DNA from: an uncultured Oscillibacter sp.
Lineage (GTDB): Bacteria > Bacillota > Clostridia > Oscillospirales > Oscillospiraceae
Assembly (NCBI GenBank): GCA_910578935.1
Contig: CAJTSM010000005.1
Location: 6,417-46,593, forward strand
Direction: 5' to 3'
DNA: 40,177 nucleotides
Positions 25,014-32,198 of the stretch are shown here, piece after piece (the first letter of the stretch is position 1; each line of letters begins with the position of its first letter). The position numbers and the translations under genes were made by a program. The notes below the pieces were generated by a model. The model made no database searches. It was not told the origin of the DNA and saw only the letters and a list, made by a program, of their open reading frames with translations.

Positions 25014-26675
25014 ATGCAGACGATTTATTACGACTTGCGGGATACGAAGGGACAACAGAAGGAGATCGAGGACAAGATCTCCGCCGCCGCCAAGATTCTT
25101 CGGGAGGGGGGACTGGTGGGCATCCCCACGGAGACGGTGTACGGTCTGGGGGCGGACGGGACCAATCCAAAAGCCGTCCGGCGCATTTTTGAGGTGAAGG
25201 GAAGGCCCCAGGACAATCCCCTGATCCTCCACGTCACCGGGGCTCAATGGCTGCCCCGGTACTGCGCGGACATTCCCCCGGTGGCCTATACCCTGGCCCG
25301 AAAATTCTGGCCGGGACCGCTGACCATGATTTTGAAACGCCAGCCCACCGTTCCCGACGAGACGACGGCGGGACTGAGCACCGTGGGCGTCCGCTGTCCC
25401 AACCATCCCGTCACCTTGGCAATTATCCGGGAGGCGGGGATTGCCATTGCCGCGCCCAGCGCCAACACCTCCGGCCGTCCCAGCTGCACCACGGCCCAGG
25501 ATGTGCTGGAGGATGTGGGAGGCCGGGTGGACATGGTGGTGGACGGCGGACCCTGCGCCGTGGGCGTGGAGTCCACCGTGCTGGACCTGACCCGGGAGCC
25601 CCCCCGGCTCCTCCGTCCCGGCGGGCTGCCGGTAGAGGACATCGAGCGGCTGATCGGGCACATTGATGTGGACCGGGCGGTGGTTTCCTCCCTGAAACCG
25701 GAAGAGCGGCCCGGCGCCCCCGGCATGAAGTACCGCCACTATGCGCCCAGGGCCCCGGTGACGGTGATCACCGGTTCTCCCATGGCCTCCGCCAGAGAGA
25801 TCGCCGGGCGGGCGGGGCCTTCCTCCGGCGTCATCTGCTTTGATGAGTACGCGCATCTCTTTCCCCAGCAGGTGGTCCGCTCCCTGGGTCCCAGCAGCGA
25901 TAAACTCATCCAGGCCCAGCGGGTTTTTGAGGCCCTCCGAAGCTTTGACAGCAGCGATGTGACGGAAATTTTCGCCCAGTGCCCAGACAACCGGGGACTG
26001 GGGCTGGCGATTGGAAACCGGCTGAAAAAAGCCGCGGGCTTCCGGGTGATTAACGCCGACAGCCAGCGGATTATTCTTGGAATTACGGGAGGCACCGGCG
26101 CGGGAAAGAGCAGTGCCCTGCAAGCTGTCCGGGACCTGGGGGGGACTGTGATCGACTGCGACGAGGTGTACCACCGGATTCTGAATGACAGCGAGGACTT
26201 TAAAAACGCCATTAACGAAAAGTTCCCGGGCGTGTTTACCGCCGAAGGCCAGCTGAACCGAAAGAAGCTGGGCCAGGAGGTCTTTGCCAAGCGGGACCGG
26301 CTGGATCAGCTGAACGTCATCGTCTACCGTTTTCTCCTGCCGGAGCTGGAGGGGCTGGTAGAAGCTGCCGACGGCCTCTGCGCTCTGGACGCCATCAACC
26401 TCTTCGAGAGCGGCCTGGACCGCCTCTGCGACCATACGGTAGCTGTGACGGCCCCCACGGAGCTGCGGGTGAAGCGCATCATGGCTCGGGACCACATTAC
26501 CGAAGGATATGCCCGTTTGCGGATTAACGCCCAGAAGCAGGACGAATACTATCGGGGCAAGTGCGACTGCGAACTGAACAACGCCACGGACTCCCCGGAG
26601 GAGTTCCGCCGGGACGCCTATCTGTTCTTCGAGCGCCTGGTGGAGGCGATTCAGGAGGAGAAGCGGCACGGATAA
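25014..26675 (+). CDS. Fusion: threonylcarbamoyl-AMP synthase (Sua5) + dephospho-CoA kinase (CoaE)
   Basis: Single 553-residue ORF. Residues about 15-210 are YrdC-type: 'GGLVGIPTETVYGLGADG', 'IFEVKGRPQDNPLILHV', 'FWPGPLTMIL', 'VGVRCPNHPV' and 'AAPSANTSGRPSCTTAQDV', then 'ESTVLDLT'; residues to about 345 are the Sua5 C-terminal domain beginning 'PGMKYRHYAP'. The product is threonylcarbamoyl-AMP for t6A of tRNA. From about 352 on is CoaE: 'ILGITGGTGAGKSSAL' P-loop, 'GTVIDCDEVYHRIL', 'AINLFESGLDRLCDHTVAV', 'RVKRIMARDHIT', which phosphorylates dephospho-CoA in the last CoA step. There is no frameshift or internal stop at the join. AGAGGCG precedes the ATG. Confidence 0.9.
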   Translation: MQTIYYDLRDTKGQQKEIEDKISAAAKILREGGLVGIPTETVYGLGADGTNPKAVRRIFEVKGRPQDNPLILHVTGAQWLPRYCADIPPVAYTLARKFWPGPLTMILKRQPTVPDETTAGLSTVGVRCPNHPVTLAIIREAGIAIAAPSANTSGRPSCTTAQDVLEDVGGRVDMVVDGGPCAVGVESTVLDLTREPPRLLRPGGLPVEDIERLIGHIDVDRAVVSSLKPEERPGAPGMKYRHYAPRAPVTVITGSPMASAREIAGRAGPSSGVICFDEYAHLFPQQVVRSLGPSSDKLIQAQRVFEALRSFDSSDVTEIFAQCPDNRGLGLAIGNRLKKAAGFRVINADSQRIILGITGGTGAGKSSALQAVRDLGGTVIDCDEVYHRILNDSEDFKNAINEKFPGVFTAEGQLNRKKLGQEVFAKRDRLDQLNVIVYRFLLPELEGLVEAADGLCALDAINLFESGLDRLCDHTVAVTAPTELRVKRIMARDHITEGYARLRINAQKQDEYYRGKCDCELNNATDSPEEFRRDAYLFFERLVEAIQEEKRHG

Positions 26676-26694
26676 ATTTAGGAGGTACTGGTTT

Positions 26695-28107
26695 ATGGAA
26701 AAATCCGAATATAAGGAGCTGAAGAAGCAGCTCCTTTCCACGAAGAAAAACGGTTATGATCTTCTCAGCGGCGCGGAGAGAGCGGCGATGGAAGAATACT
26801 GCGGCGGCTATAAGCGTTTTCTGGACGTGAGCAAGACGGAGCGGCTCTGCGCCGCGGAAACCGTCCGGCTGGCGGAGGAGAACGGCTACCGGCCCTATGT
26901 GCCGGGAGCGGCCGTAAAGCCCGGGGACAAAGTCTATGTATGCAACCGGGGCAAGGCGGTCATGCTGGCCCGGATCGGACAAAAGCCCCTTTCGGAGGGC
27001 GTTCAGCTGGCGGCGGCTCATATTGATTCTCCCCGGCTGGATCTGAAACCCAACCCTCTCTATGAGGACAGCGAGCTGGCCTATTTCAAGACCCACTACT
27101 ACGGCGGCATTCGGAAATACCAGTGGGTTACCATTCCCCTGGCTCTCCACGGCGTGGTAATTTTAAAGGACGGGACCAAAGTGACGGTTCGGATCGGCGA
27201 AGACGAAGGGGACCCCCGGCTGGTCATTACGGATTTGCTGCCGCACCTGGGAGCGGCCCAGAATAAAAAACCCCTGGCGGAGGCGGTTCCCGGTGAAACG
27301 CTGAACCTGCTGCTGGGCAGCTGCCCCATCGGCGGGGAAGAGGAGTCCGGCCGGGTGAAGCTGGCGGTTATGAAGCTGCTCCACGAGAAATACGGTATTG
27401 TGGAGGACGACCTTAGCTCCGCCGAGCTGGAGGCAGTCCCGGCGGTAAAGGCCTGCGACATTGGTCTGGACCGGTCCTTGATCGGGGCCTATGGCCACGA
27501 CGACCGGGTCTGTGCCTACGCCGCCCTCAAGGCCCTGCTGGATTTGGAAGAGACGCCGGTGAAGACGGCTGTTTGTATCCTGGCGGACAAGGAGGAGATT
27601 GGTTCCGACGGCGTGACGGGAATGCAGTCCGCCGCCTTCGACACCTTCCTGGAGGATCTATGCGCCGCCCAGGGGGTGACTCTCCGGAGCTGCTTTGCCA
27701 AGTCCTTCTGCCTCAGCGCCGATGTGACGGCGGCCTATGACCCGAACTTCCCCGACGTGTTTGAGAAACGGAACGAATCCCAGATCAACTACGGCGTGGG
27801 CCTTTGCAAGTATACCGGCGCCCGGGGCAAGTCCGGGGCCTCTGACGCGGACGCGGAAACCGTGGCCTATGTCCGGCGGCTCTTTGACCGGGCGGGGGTT
27901 GTCTGGCAGATTTCGGAGCTTGGCAAGGTGGATGCCGGGGGCGGCGGCACCGTGGCTATGTATATGGCCAACCGGAACATCAGCACTTTGGACGCGGGAG
28001 TTCCGGTGCTGAGCATGCACGCCCCCTTTGAAACGGTGTCTAAGCTGGACTGCTATGAAACCTACAAGGGCATGAAGGCGGTTTTCCTGGCGGAAGACGG
28101 CGTGTAA
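26695..28107 (+). CDS. M18 family aminopeptidase
   Basis: Cytosolic zinc aminopeptidase of 470 residues that removes N-terminal (often acidic) residues from peptides. Metal-binding segments in order: 'QLAAAHIDSPRLDLKPNP' (His), 'GAYGHDDRVCAYAALKALLD' (Asp), 'ILADKEEIGSDGVTGMQS' (Glu-Glu), and the C-terminal 'VPVLSMHAPFETVSKLDCYE' (His). The length fits the shorter bacterial M18 group. TTTAGGAGG lies upstream of the ATG at 26695, 19 bases after the Sua5-CoaE stop, so they may be co-transcribed; a strong terminator follows. Confidence 0.93.
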   Translation: MEKSEYKELKKQLLSTKKNGYDLLSGAERAAMEEYCGGYKRFLDVSKTERLCAAETVRLAEENGYRPYVPGAAVKPGDKVYVCNRGKAVMLARIGQKPLSEGVQLAAAHIDSPRLDLKPNPLYEDSELAYFKTHYYGGIRKYQWVTIPLALHGVVILKDGTKVTVRIGEDEGDPRLVITDLLPHLGAAQNKKPLAEAVPGETLNLLLGSCPIGGEEESGRVKLAVMKLLHEKYGIVEDDLSSAELEAVPAVKACDIGLDRSLIGAYGHDDRVCAYAALKALLDLEETPVKTAVCILADKEEIGSDGVTGMQSAAFDTFLEDLCAAQGVTLRSCFAKSFCLSADVTAAYDPNFPDVFEKRNESQINYGVGLCKYTGARGKSGASDADAETVAYVRRLFDRAGVVWQISELGKVDAGGGGTVAMYMANRNISTLDAGVPVLSMHAPFETVSKLDCYETYKGMKAVFLAEDGV

Positions 28108-28114
28108 AGAGCAT

Positions 28115-28152
28115 AAAAACCGGGCTGTGCCATTTAGCACAGCCCGGTTTTT
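28115..28152. terminator. Bidirectional terminator after the M18 peptidase
   Basis: Perfect 16-bp stem (28115-28130 with 28137-28152), six-base loop; five A on one side and five T on the other, so it works for both converging genes. Confidence 0.92.
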
Positions 28153-28160
28153 GATAAGAG

Positions 28161-29267
28161 TCAGACGTAGGTGGTAACCATACAGCCCACGGTATAGTCG
28201 TTCAGCATATCAAAGGTAAAATAACTGCCCGGCGAGAACGTGACCCGGCGGACCAGCGAGCCGCCGATCCGGTCGTCCCCGCTGTAGTCCTGCTGAACGG
28301 AGAGGAAGCCCTCCTGTCCGCTGGTATCCACAAAACGGAGCGTATTATGACTGCCCTCCCAGGGGATCATGTCGGCAAAGGCCTCATCCCAGCGGTGGAA
28401 AATGAAAATATAGCTGTTCTTGGAGGTTTGCGGATTGTCAAAACGGACGAGATAGCTGCAAGCCTGATACAGAGGGAAGGGAACGTTAATGGTGAAGACC
28501 GCCTCCAGGGGGGAGTAAACGTCCACGGTGACCTCCGCCTCGTATACGCCTTCGCTGGTGAATTCGCTGCCGTCCAGACCCAGGGAACGGGCTTCGCCGG
28601 TTCCCGCATAAGTCCGCAGGGGACGGATTTCCTCCGGCTCCGGGTCGGGAATTTCAGGGTCCGGATCTTCGGGAAAATAGACCTTTTCGCCGGGAACGGC
28701 TTCATTCAAACAGCGGTAGAGAAAGGTGGCAATTTGTCCCCGGGTGCAGATTTCCCCCGGAGAAAAGGTCGTCTCGGAGGTGCCGGAAGTAATGCCGGTT
28801 TCCACCGCCCAGGCCGCCGCCTGGGCGTAATCCGCGTTGGGATCCACGTCGGTAAAGGCGTTGGGGGCGCTGGCGGCGGGGGTCCCGGCGTAACGCCATA
28901 AAAAGCCCATGGCGGCGCCCCGGCTGCAAAAGGCGGAGGGATCAAAGCCGCCGCCGTCATCCAGAATCCCAGCCTCAAGGGCCCAGGAAATGGCCTTTTG
29001 GAAATCCGGGTTGAGGGACCCCGCCGCCGGGGACGCCTCTGCCGCCGGCGCCCCGGCGGCACGCCACAAAAAGGTGAGAATCTGACCCTGGGTGCACAGG
29101 GCGTCAGGGGAGAAGGTATCCTCCGTGGTGCCGGTGGTGATGCCCTGTTCCACGGCCCAGGCAATGGGCGCGGCATAGTACAGCCCTTCGTCCACGTCGG
29201 AGAAAGCGGCGGCGCCGCCCGTCAGCAGGGTCAGGGCCAGGAAGAAAGCGGCCAGCGTCTTTTTCAT
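28161..29267 (-). CDS. Secreted protein with three S-layer homology domains
   Basis: 368 residues. The signal peptide ('FFLALTLLTGGAAA') ends near residue 21. Three SLH repeats follow at about 22-70, 83-130 and 140-190, each with an 'AISWALEAGIL' or 'AAAWAVETGITSGT' pattern; they usually bind the wall. The usual ITRAE-like motif reads 'CTQGQ', 'CSRGA' and 'CTRGQ' here. A Pro/Glu/Asp linker (about 200-215) leads to a C-terminal beta-rich domain of about 150 residues that I do not recognise. GAGGTG precedes the ATG at 29267, and a TTGCCA-17-TACAAT promoter is at 29317-29345. Confidence 0.85.
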   Translation of the reverse strand: MKKTLAAFFLALTLLTGGAAAFSDVDEGLYYAAPIAWAVEQGITTGTTEDTFSPDALCTQGQILTFLWRAAGAPAAEASPAAGSLNPDFQKAISWALEAGILDDGGGFDPSAFCSRGAAMGFLWRYAGTPAASAPNAFTDVDPNADYAQAAAWAVETGITSGTSETTFSPGEICTRGQIATFLYRCLNEAVPGEKVYFPEDPDPEIPDPEPEEIRPLRTYAGTGEARSLGLDGSEFTSEGVYEAEVTVDVYSPLEAVFTINVPFPLYQACSYLVRFDNPQTSKNSYIFIFHRWDEAFADMIPWEGSHNTLRFVDTSGQEGFLSVQQDYSGDDRIGGSLVRRVTFSPGSYFTFDMLNDYTVGCMVTTYV

Positions 29268-29316
29268 ATGCGCACCTCATTTCATTTCGTGATGTCAGCT
29301 CCGTCGGACCTCCCCT

Positions 29317-29345
29317 ATTGTAAGGTATTTTTCCTCCGCTGGCAA
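29317..29345 (-). promoter_or_regulatory. Promoter of the SLH gene
   Basis: Minus strand: TTGCCA (29340-29345), 17-base spacer, TACAAT (29317-29322); 49 bases before the ATG. Confidence 0.65.
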
Positions 29346-29510
29346 GCCCTTGTTTTGCAAAAACCACAAATTACATATTACATCTTTGTTACAGACCCCT
29401 GATCCGCGGCTTCAACCGGATGTATTTGGCCGTGATCCTGTGTACAAGATATTGCGTGTGATGGCGGTAGAGGCGTGCAAAGCGAATTTTTTGCCGGACT
29501 TTCCACAGCC

Positions 29511-29600
29511 CCTAGTCCCTTCGGCGGGAACTGCGTTGATTCGACTTGAAATCCGCCCGGATTCCTGGGCCAAATCGCCTTGCCCGGCGGGAGGCAAGAA
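29511..29600 (-). repeat. Intergenic hairpin repeat, copy B
   Basis: Reverse complement matches the centre of copy C: ..GGATTTCAAGTCGAATCAACGCAGTTC.. against ..GGATTTTCAAGTCAAATCAACACAGTTC... Ends TTCGGCGGG (29520-29528) and CCCGGCGGG (29583-29591) can pair with two G-U pairs and one mismatch. Confidence 0.65.
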
Positions 29601-29707
29601 CTTCGGAAATGCGGAGGGAGAGCATTTGAATGCCATTTTCAGACATTCTATAACAACAGGATTGCCTCCCGTCTGCGGATCTGGTAAGCTGAATAGGAAA
29701 TGTGGTG

Positions 29708-30427
29708 ATGAATATGTACAGGTTTGCGGTCTGCGACGACGAGCCGCTGATGGCCCAGGAAATCGCCCGGCGGATCGAACGCTATATGGAGGAAAGGCGG
29801 ATTGCCGCGTATGGGATCGTCAGCTTTTCAAACGGCCGCTCCCTGTTGGAGAGCGGCGGCGGATTTGACGTGATTTTCCTTGACGTGCAGATGGAGCGGC
29901 CGGATGGAATGGAAACCGCCGGACAGCTGCGCAGGAGAGGGGACCGCAGTCTGCTGATTTTTGTGACGGTTCTGAAAGAGTGCGTGTTTGACGCTTTTGA
30001 GGTGGAGGCTTATGACTATCTCGTCAAACCGCTGGACAGCGGGCGTTTCCGGCGGACGATGGACAGAGCTCTGAACTGTCTGGAGCAAAGAGCCGTGAAG
30101 AGGATCGTGGTCCGGCGGGGAGCCTCCTGTGAAGTCGTTCCCCTGGCGGAGGTGGTGTATTGTGAGGTGCAGGGGCGGAAAATCTACATTCACAAAGAAG
30201 ACGGAACGGTCATTGACTACTACGACAGGCTGGAGGACTTGGAGCGCTGTGTTGACGGGCGCTTTTTCAAATGTCACCGGAGCTATCTGGTGAACCTTGG
30301 CTATGTTCGCGGGTGTCAGGCCGGGCAGGTCATGCTGCCGCGGGGGGAGGAGATCCCCGTCTCCCGGCTGCGGGAGCGGGACTTGATACAGGCCCTTTTG
30401 CGTTACATGAAAGAGAGGGATTCCTGA
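29708..30427 (+). CDS. LytTR-family response regulator (AgrA-like)
   Basis: 239-residue response regulator. Receiver domain (about 1-125): acidic pair in 'FAVCDDEPLMAQEIARRIER', phosphoacceptor Asp in 'DVIFLDVQMERPDG', and conserved Lys in 'YDYLVKPLDSGRFRRT'. LytTR DNA-binding domain (about 140-239): 'RIVVRRGASCEVVPLAEVVY', 'EVQGRKIYIH' and 'FFKCHRSYLVNLGYV'. Several starts are possible (GTG 29702, GTG 29705, ATG 29708, ATG 29714); ATG 29708 is 7 bases after AGGAAA. The kinase gene starts one base after its stop, so the pair is co-translated. It presumably binds paired LytTR sites; none were identified upstream. Confidence 0.9.
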   Translation: MNMYRFAVCDDEPLMAQEIARRIERYMEERRIAAYGIVSFSNGRSLLESGGGFDVIFLDVQMERPDGMETAGQLRRRGDRSLLIFVTVLKECVFDAFEVEAYDYLVKPLDSGRFRRTMDRALNCLEQRAVKRIVVRRGASCEVVPLAEVVYCEVQGRKIYIHKEDGTVIDYYDRLEDLERCVDGRFFKCHRSYLVNLGYVRGCQAGQVMLPRGEEIPVSRLRERDLIQALLRYMKERDS

Positions 30428-30428
30428 T

Positions 30429-31703
30429 ATGGACTATTTCAGCCTGTGTCTTGATGCCGTTAGCCTTGTGGGGCAGGGTGTTTTGCACATGGCCTTTACC
30501 AGCCGGCTTACCGGGAAACGGCAGAGGCCGCGGAACTATGCGGCGTATGTCTCCCTGCTGTGCGCCATTGAGTTTTTTTCAATCAGGTTTTCCCTTAACG
30601 GGATTCTGCCGGTGAGCGGGGGAGTGCTCGCCTTGTACGGCGTGAGCCGCCTGGGACTGGGGAACCAACGGCCGGTGTCCTGGACCGCCGCAATTTTGTC
30701 ATTCTATATTTCACAGCTTTCCTTCGGAATCATCAACTCGGCGGAGGCGGTGCTCTTCCCCCACCTGATCGGGAAGGCGCTGCTGTACCCGATGCTTTTG
30801 GCGGCGCAGGCCGTCTTCTTTGGGATCTGCGCCTGCTGTTACGCCGCTGTGCTGAGACTGCTTTCCCTGGCGGAGGACAGCCGGACGCCGTATATCGGAT
30901 TGCTGCTGTTTCCGGGACTGTTTTTCTTCGCCGCGGAATTGTATATTCTGCACACCGCCTACAGCTTTTACGCCGTCTCCCCTTCGCTGGAAGAGGCCGG
31001 AAAGCACGGCGCGCTGCTGTTTTTGCAGGTTATGGGTTTGGCGGCGCTGCTCTGCACGCTCTACGCTTACCGGCACCTTTGCCAGGGGTTTCAGGCGCAG
31101 GCCGCGCTTCAGTCTTTGACCCAGGCGGCTCAGACGCAGAGAGTCTATATCGCCGAAGCTCAGGCCCGCTACGAGCAGACCAAAGCCTTCCGCCACGATA
31201 TTAAAAATCACCTGTCCGTATTGGGCGGCCTGCTGAACGGTGGAAAACTGGAGGAGGGCAAAGACTATCTGAAAAAGCTGGAGGCGGCGTCGGACGCGCT
31301 GTCGTTTCCCTACCAGACCGGAAATCCGGTGGTGGACATTCTGCTGGGAGAAAAGCTGGGGCTGGCACGGACGAACGGAATTGCGGCGGAGGTTTCCGTA
31401 CTGCTGCCCAGGTCTTGTGAGATCGACGACTTCGACCTGTGCGTCATCTTTGCCAATGCCCTGGATAACGCGGTCAGCGCCTGCCAGTCGGCTGCGGGGG
31501 ACAGGCGGATCCGCATCGCCGGGGAACGGCAGGGGGATTTTTATATGCTGACCTTTGAGAACACCTGCTCCGGCGCGCCGCTTCCCCCGGCGGGAACCGG
31601 GCTCTCCAACATCAAATCCGCGGCGGAAAAATACCGCGGGGCGGTGCTGGCGGAGAAGGAGGGACAGCGCTTTTCTCTGAACGTGCTGCTGAACATTTCA
31701 TAA
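30429..31703 (+). CDS. GHKL sensor histidine kinase (AgrC-like)
   Basis: 424 residues. About six N-terminal membrane helices (residues 5-215) form the sensor part, typical of AgrC-type peptide receptors. A coiled segment leads to the phosphoacceptor His in 'KAFRHDIKNHLSVLGGLL', then the HATPase_c_5-type domain with N-box 'CVIFANALDNAVSACQSA' and G-box 'GTGLSNIKSAAEKYRG'. It should phosphorylate the LytTR regulator encoded one base upstream. No AgrB or AgrD gene is visible nearby, so the signal is unknown. A hairpin terminator follows at 31935. Confidence 0.9.
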   Translation: MDYFSLCLDAVSLVGQGVLHMAFTSRLTGKRQRPRNYAAYVSLLCAIEFFSIRFSLNGILPVSGGVLALYGVSRLGLGNQRPVSWTAAILSFYISQLSFGIINSAEAVLFPHLIGKALLYPMLLAAQAVFFGICACCYAAVLRLLSLAEDSRTPYIGLLLFPGLFFFAAELYILHTAYSFYAVSPSLEEAGKHGALLFLQVMGLAALLCTLYAYRHLCQGFQAQAALQSLTQAAQTQRVYIAEAQARYEQTKAFRHDIKNHLSVLGGLLNGGKLEEGKDYLKKLEAASDALSFPYQTGNPVVDILLGEKLGLARTNGIAAEVSVLLPRSCEIDDFDLCVIFANALDNAVSACQSAAGDRRIRIAGERQGDFYMLTFENTCSGAPLPPAGTGLSNIKSAAEKYRGAVLAEKEGQRFSLNVLLNIS

Positions 31704-31772
31704 TGCCCCAGGGCGGCGCCGGATTGCCGGACATGCGGAAAATTTCTCTAGAGTCTGCTTTAAAACTGGTGG

Positions 31773-31890
31773 AATGCCGGATTGGGCCGGATTTTTCTGT
31801 CAGGCGAGGCGCTTCGGTGCGGGAACCCGGAGGGATTTTCAAGTCAAATCAACACAGTTCTGATGGAAAAAGGCAGCCTAAGACGGCGCT
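31773..31890 (+). repeat. Intergenic hairpin repeat, copy C (fullest copy)
   Basis: 118 bases. Ends in common with copy A, core in common with copy B. Inner arms TTTTTCTGTCAG and CTGATGGAAAAA can pair along their whole length with two G-U pairs, enclosing about 60 bases. It lies 70 bases past the kinase stop. Confidence 0.7.
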
Positions 31891-31934
31891 TCGACATTTT
31901 TCAAACTAAGTCTAACCGGAAGAACGAGAGTACG

Positions 31935-31966
31935 AGAGGAACCTGGGAAAGGTTCCTCTTGCTTTT
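31935..31966 (+). terminator. Terminator of the two-component operon
   Basis: AGAGGAACCT (31935-31944) and AGGTTCCTCT (31950-31959), loop GGGAA, then TGCTTTT. Confidence 0.8.
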
Positions 31967-32119
31967 AATCAGAAGTTTTTCATACTTCCCAGGGATTCTG
32001 AAAAGTTGCACAGCCTGTCAAGGAGAAGTTTTGCCGGGCCGGCGGACCGTTCCCACCGGGACGGTTCGGTTTTCCGTTCTTTTGGGGCCGGAGTTTGTCC
32101 CGCCTTAACAGATTTTGTC

Positions 32120-32148
32120 TTGAAATACAGCGCGTTCTCTGCTATAGT
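32120..32148 (+). promoter_or_regulatory. Promoter of smc
   Basis: TTGAAA (32120-32125), 17-base spacer, TATAGT (32143-32148), 50 bases before the GTG start. Confidence 0.65.
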
Positions 32149-32198
32149 AAATTGATTATTGAAAACGCCCTTGGCAGGGTTTTGGCAGAGGTGACTGT

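Larger units (their letters stand above)
29268..29707. other. Gene-free gap with SLH promoter and repeat copy B
   Basis: 440 bases between divergent genes. Holds the SLH-gene promoter (29317-29345) and intergenic repeat copy B (about 29511-29600, minus orientation). A weak TTGCCT-17-TAAGCT promoter-like pair (29662-29690) lies too close to the regulator's ribosome site to be certain. No convincing ORF. Confidence 0.6.
31704..32198. other. Gap between the two-component pair and smc
   Basis: 495 bases with no convincing gene. Holds repeat copy C (31773-31890), the terminator at 31935-31966, a weak hairpin at 32046-32064 (arms ACCGT-CCC/GGG-ACGGT, followed by a T-rich stretch), and the smc promoter at 32120-32148. 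Confidence 0.65.

Noticed and set aside
29662..29690. Promoter TTGCCT-17-TAAGCT for the two-component operon
   Set aside because: The predicted transcript start would fall in or after the ribosome site of the regulator, so it was not listed as a feature.
29350..29868. 172-codon ORF running into the LytTR regulator
   Set aside because: Contains repeat copy B and then reads out of frame into the regulator; no domain.
31782..32108. 108-codon ORF in the gap before smc
   Set aside because: Starts inside repeat copy C and crosses the terminator at 31935-31966; not a plausible gene.
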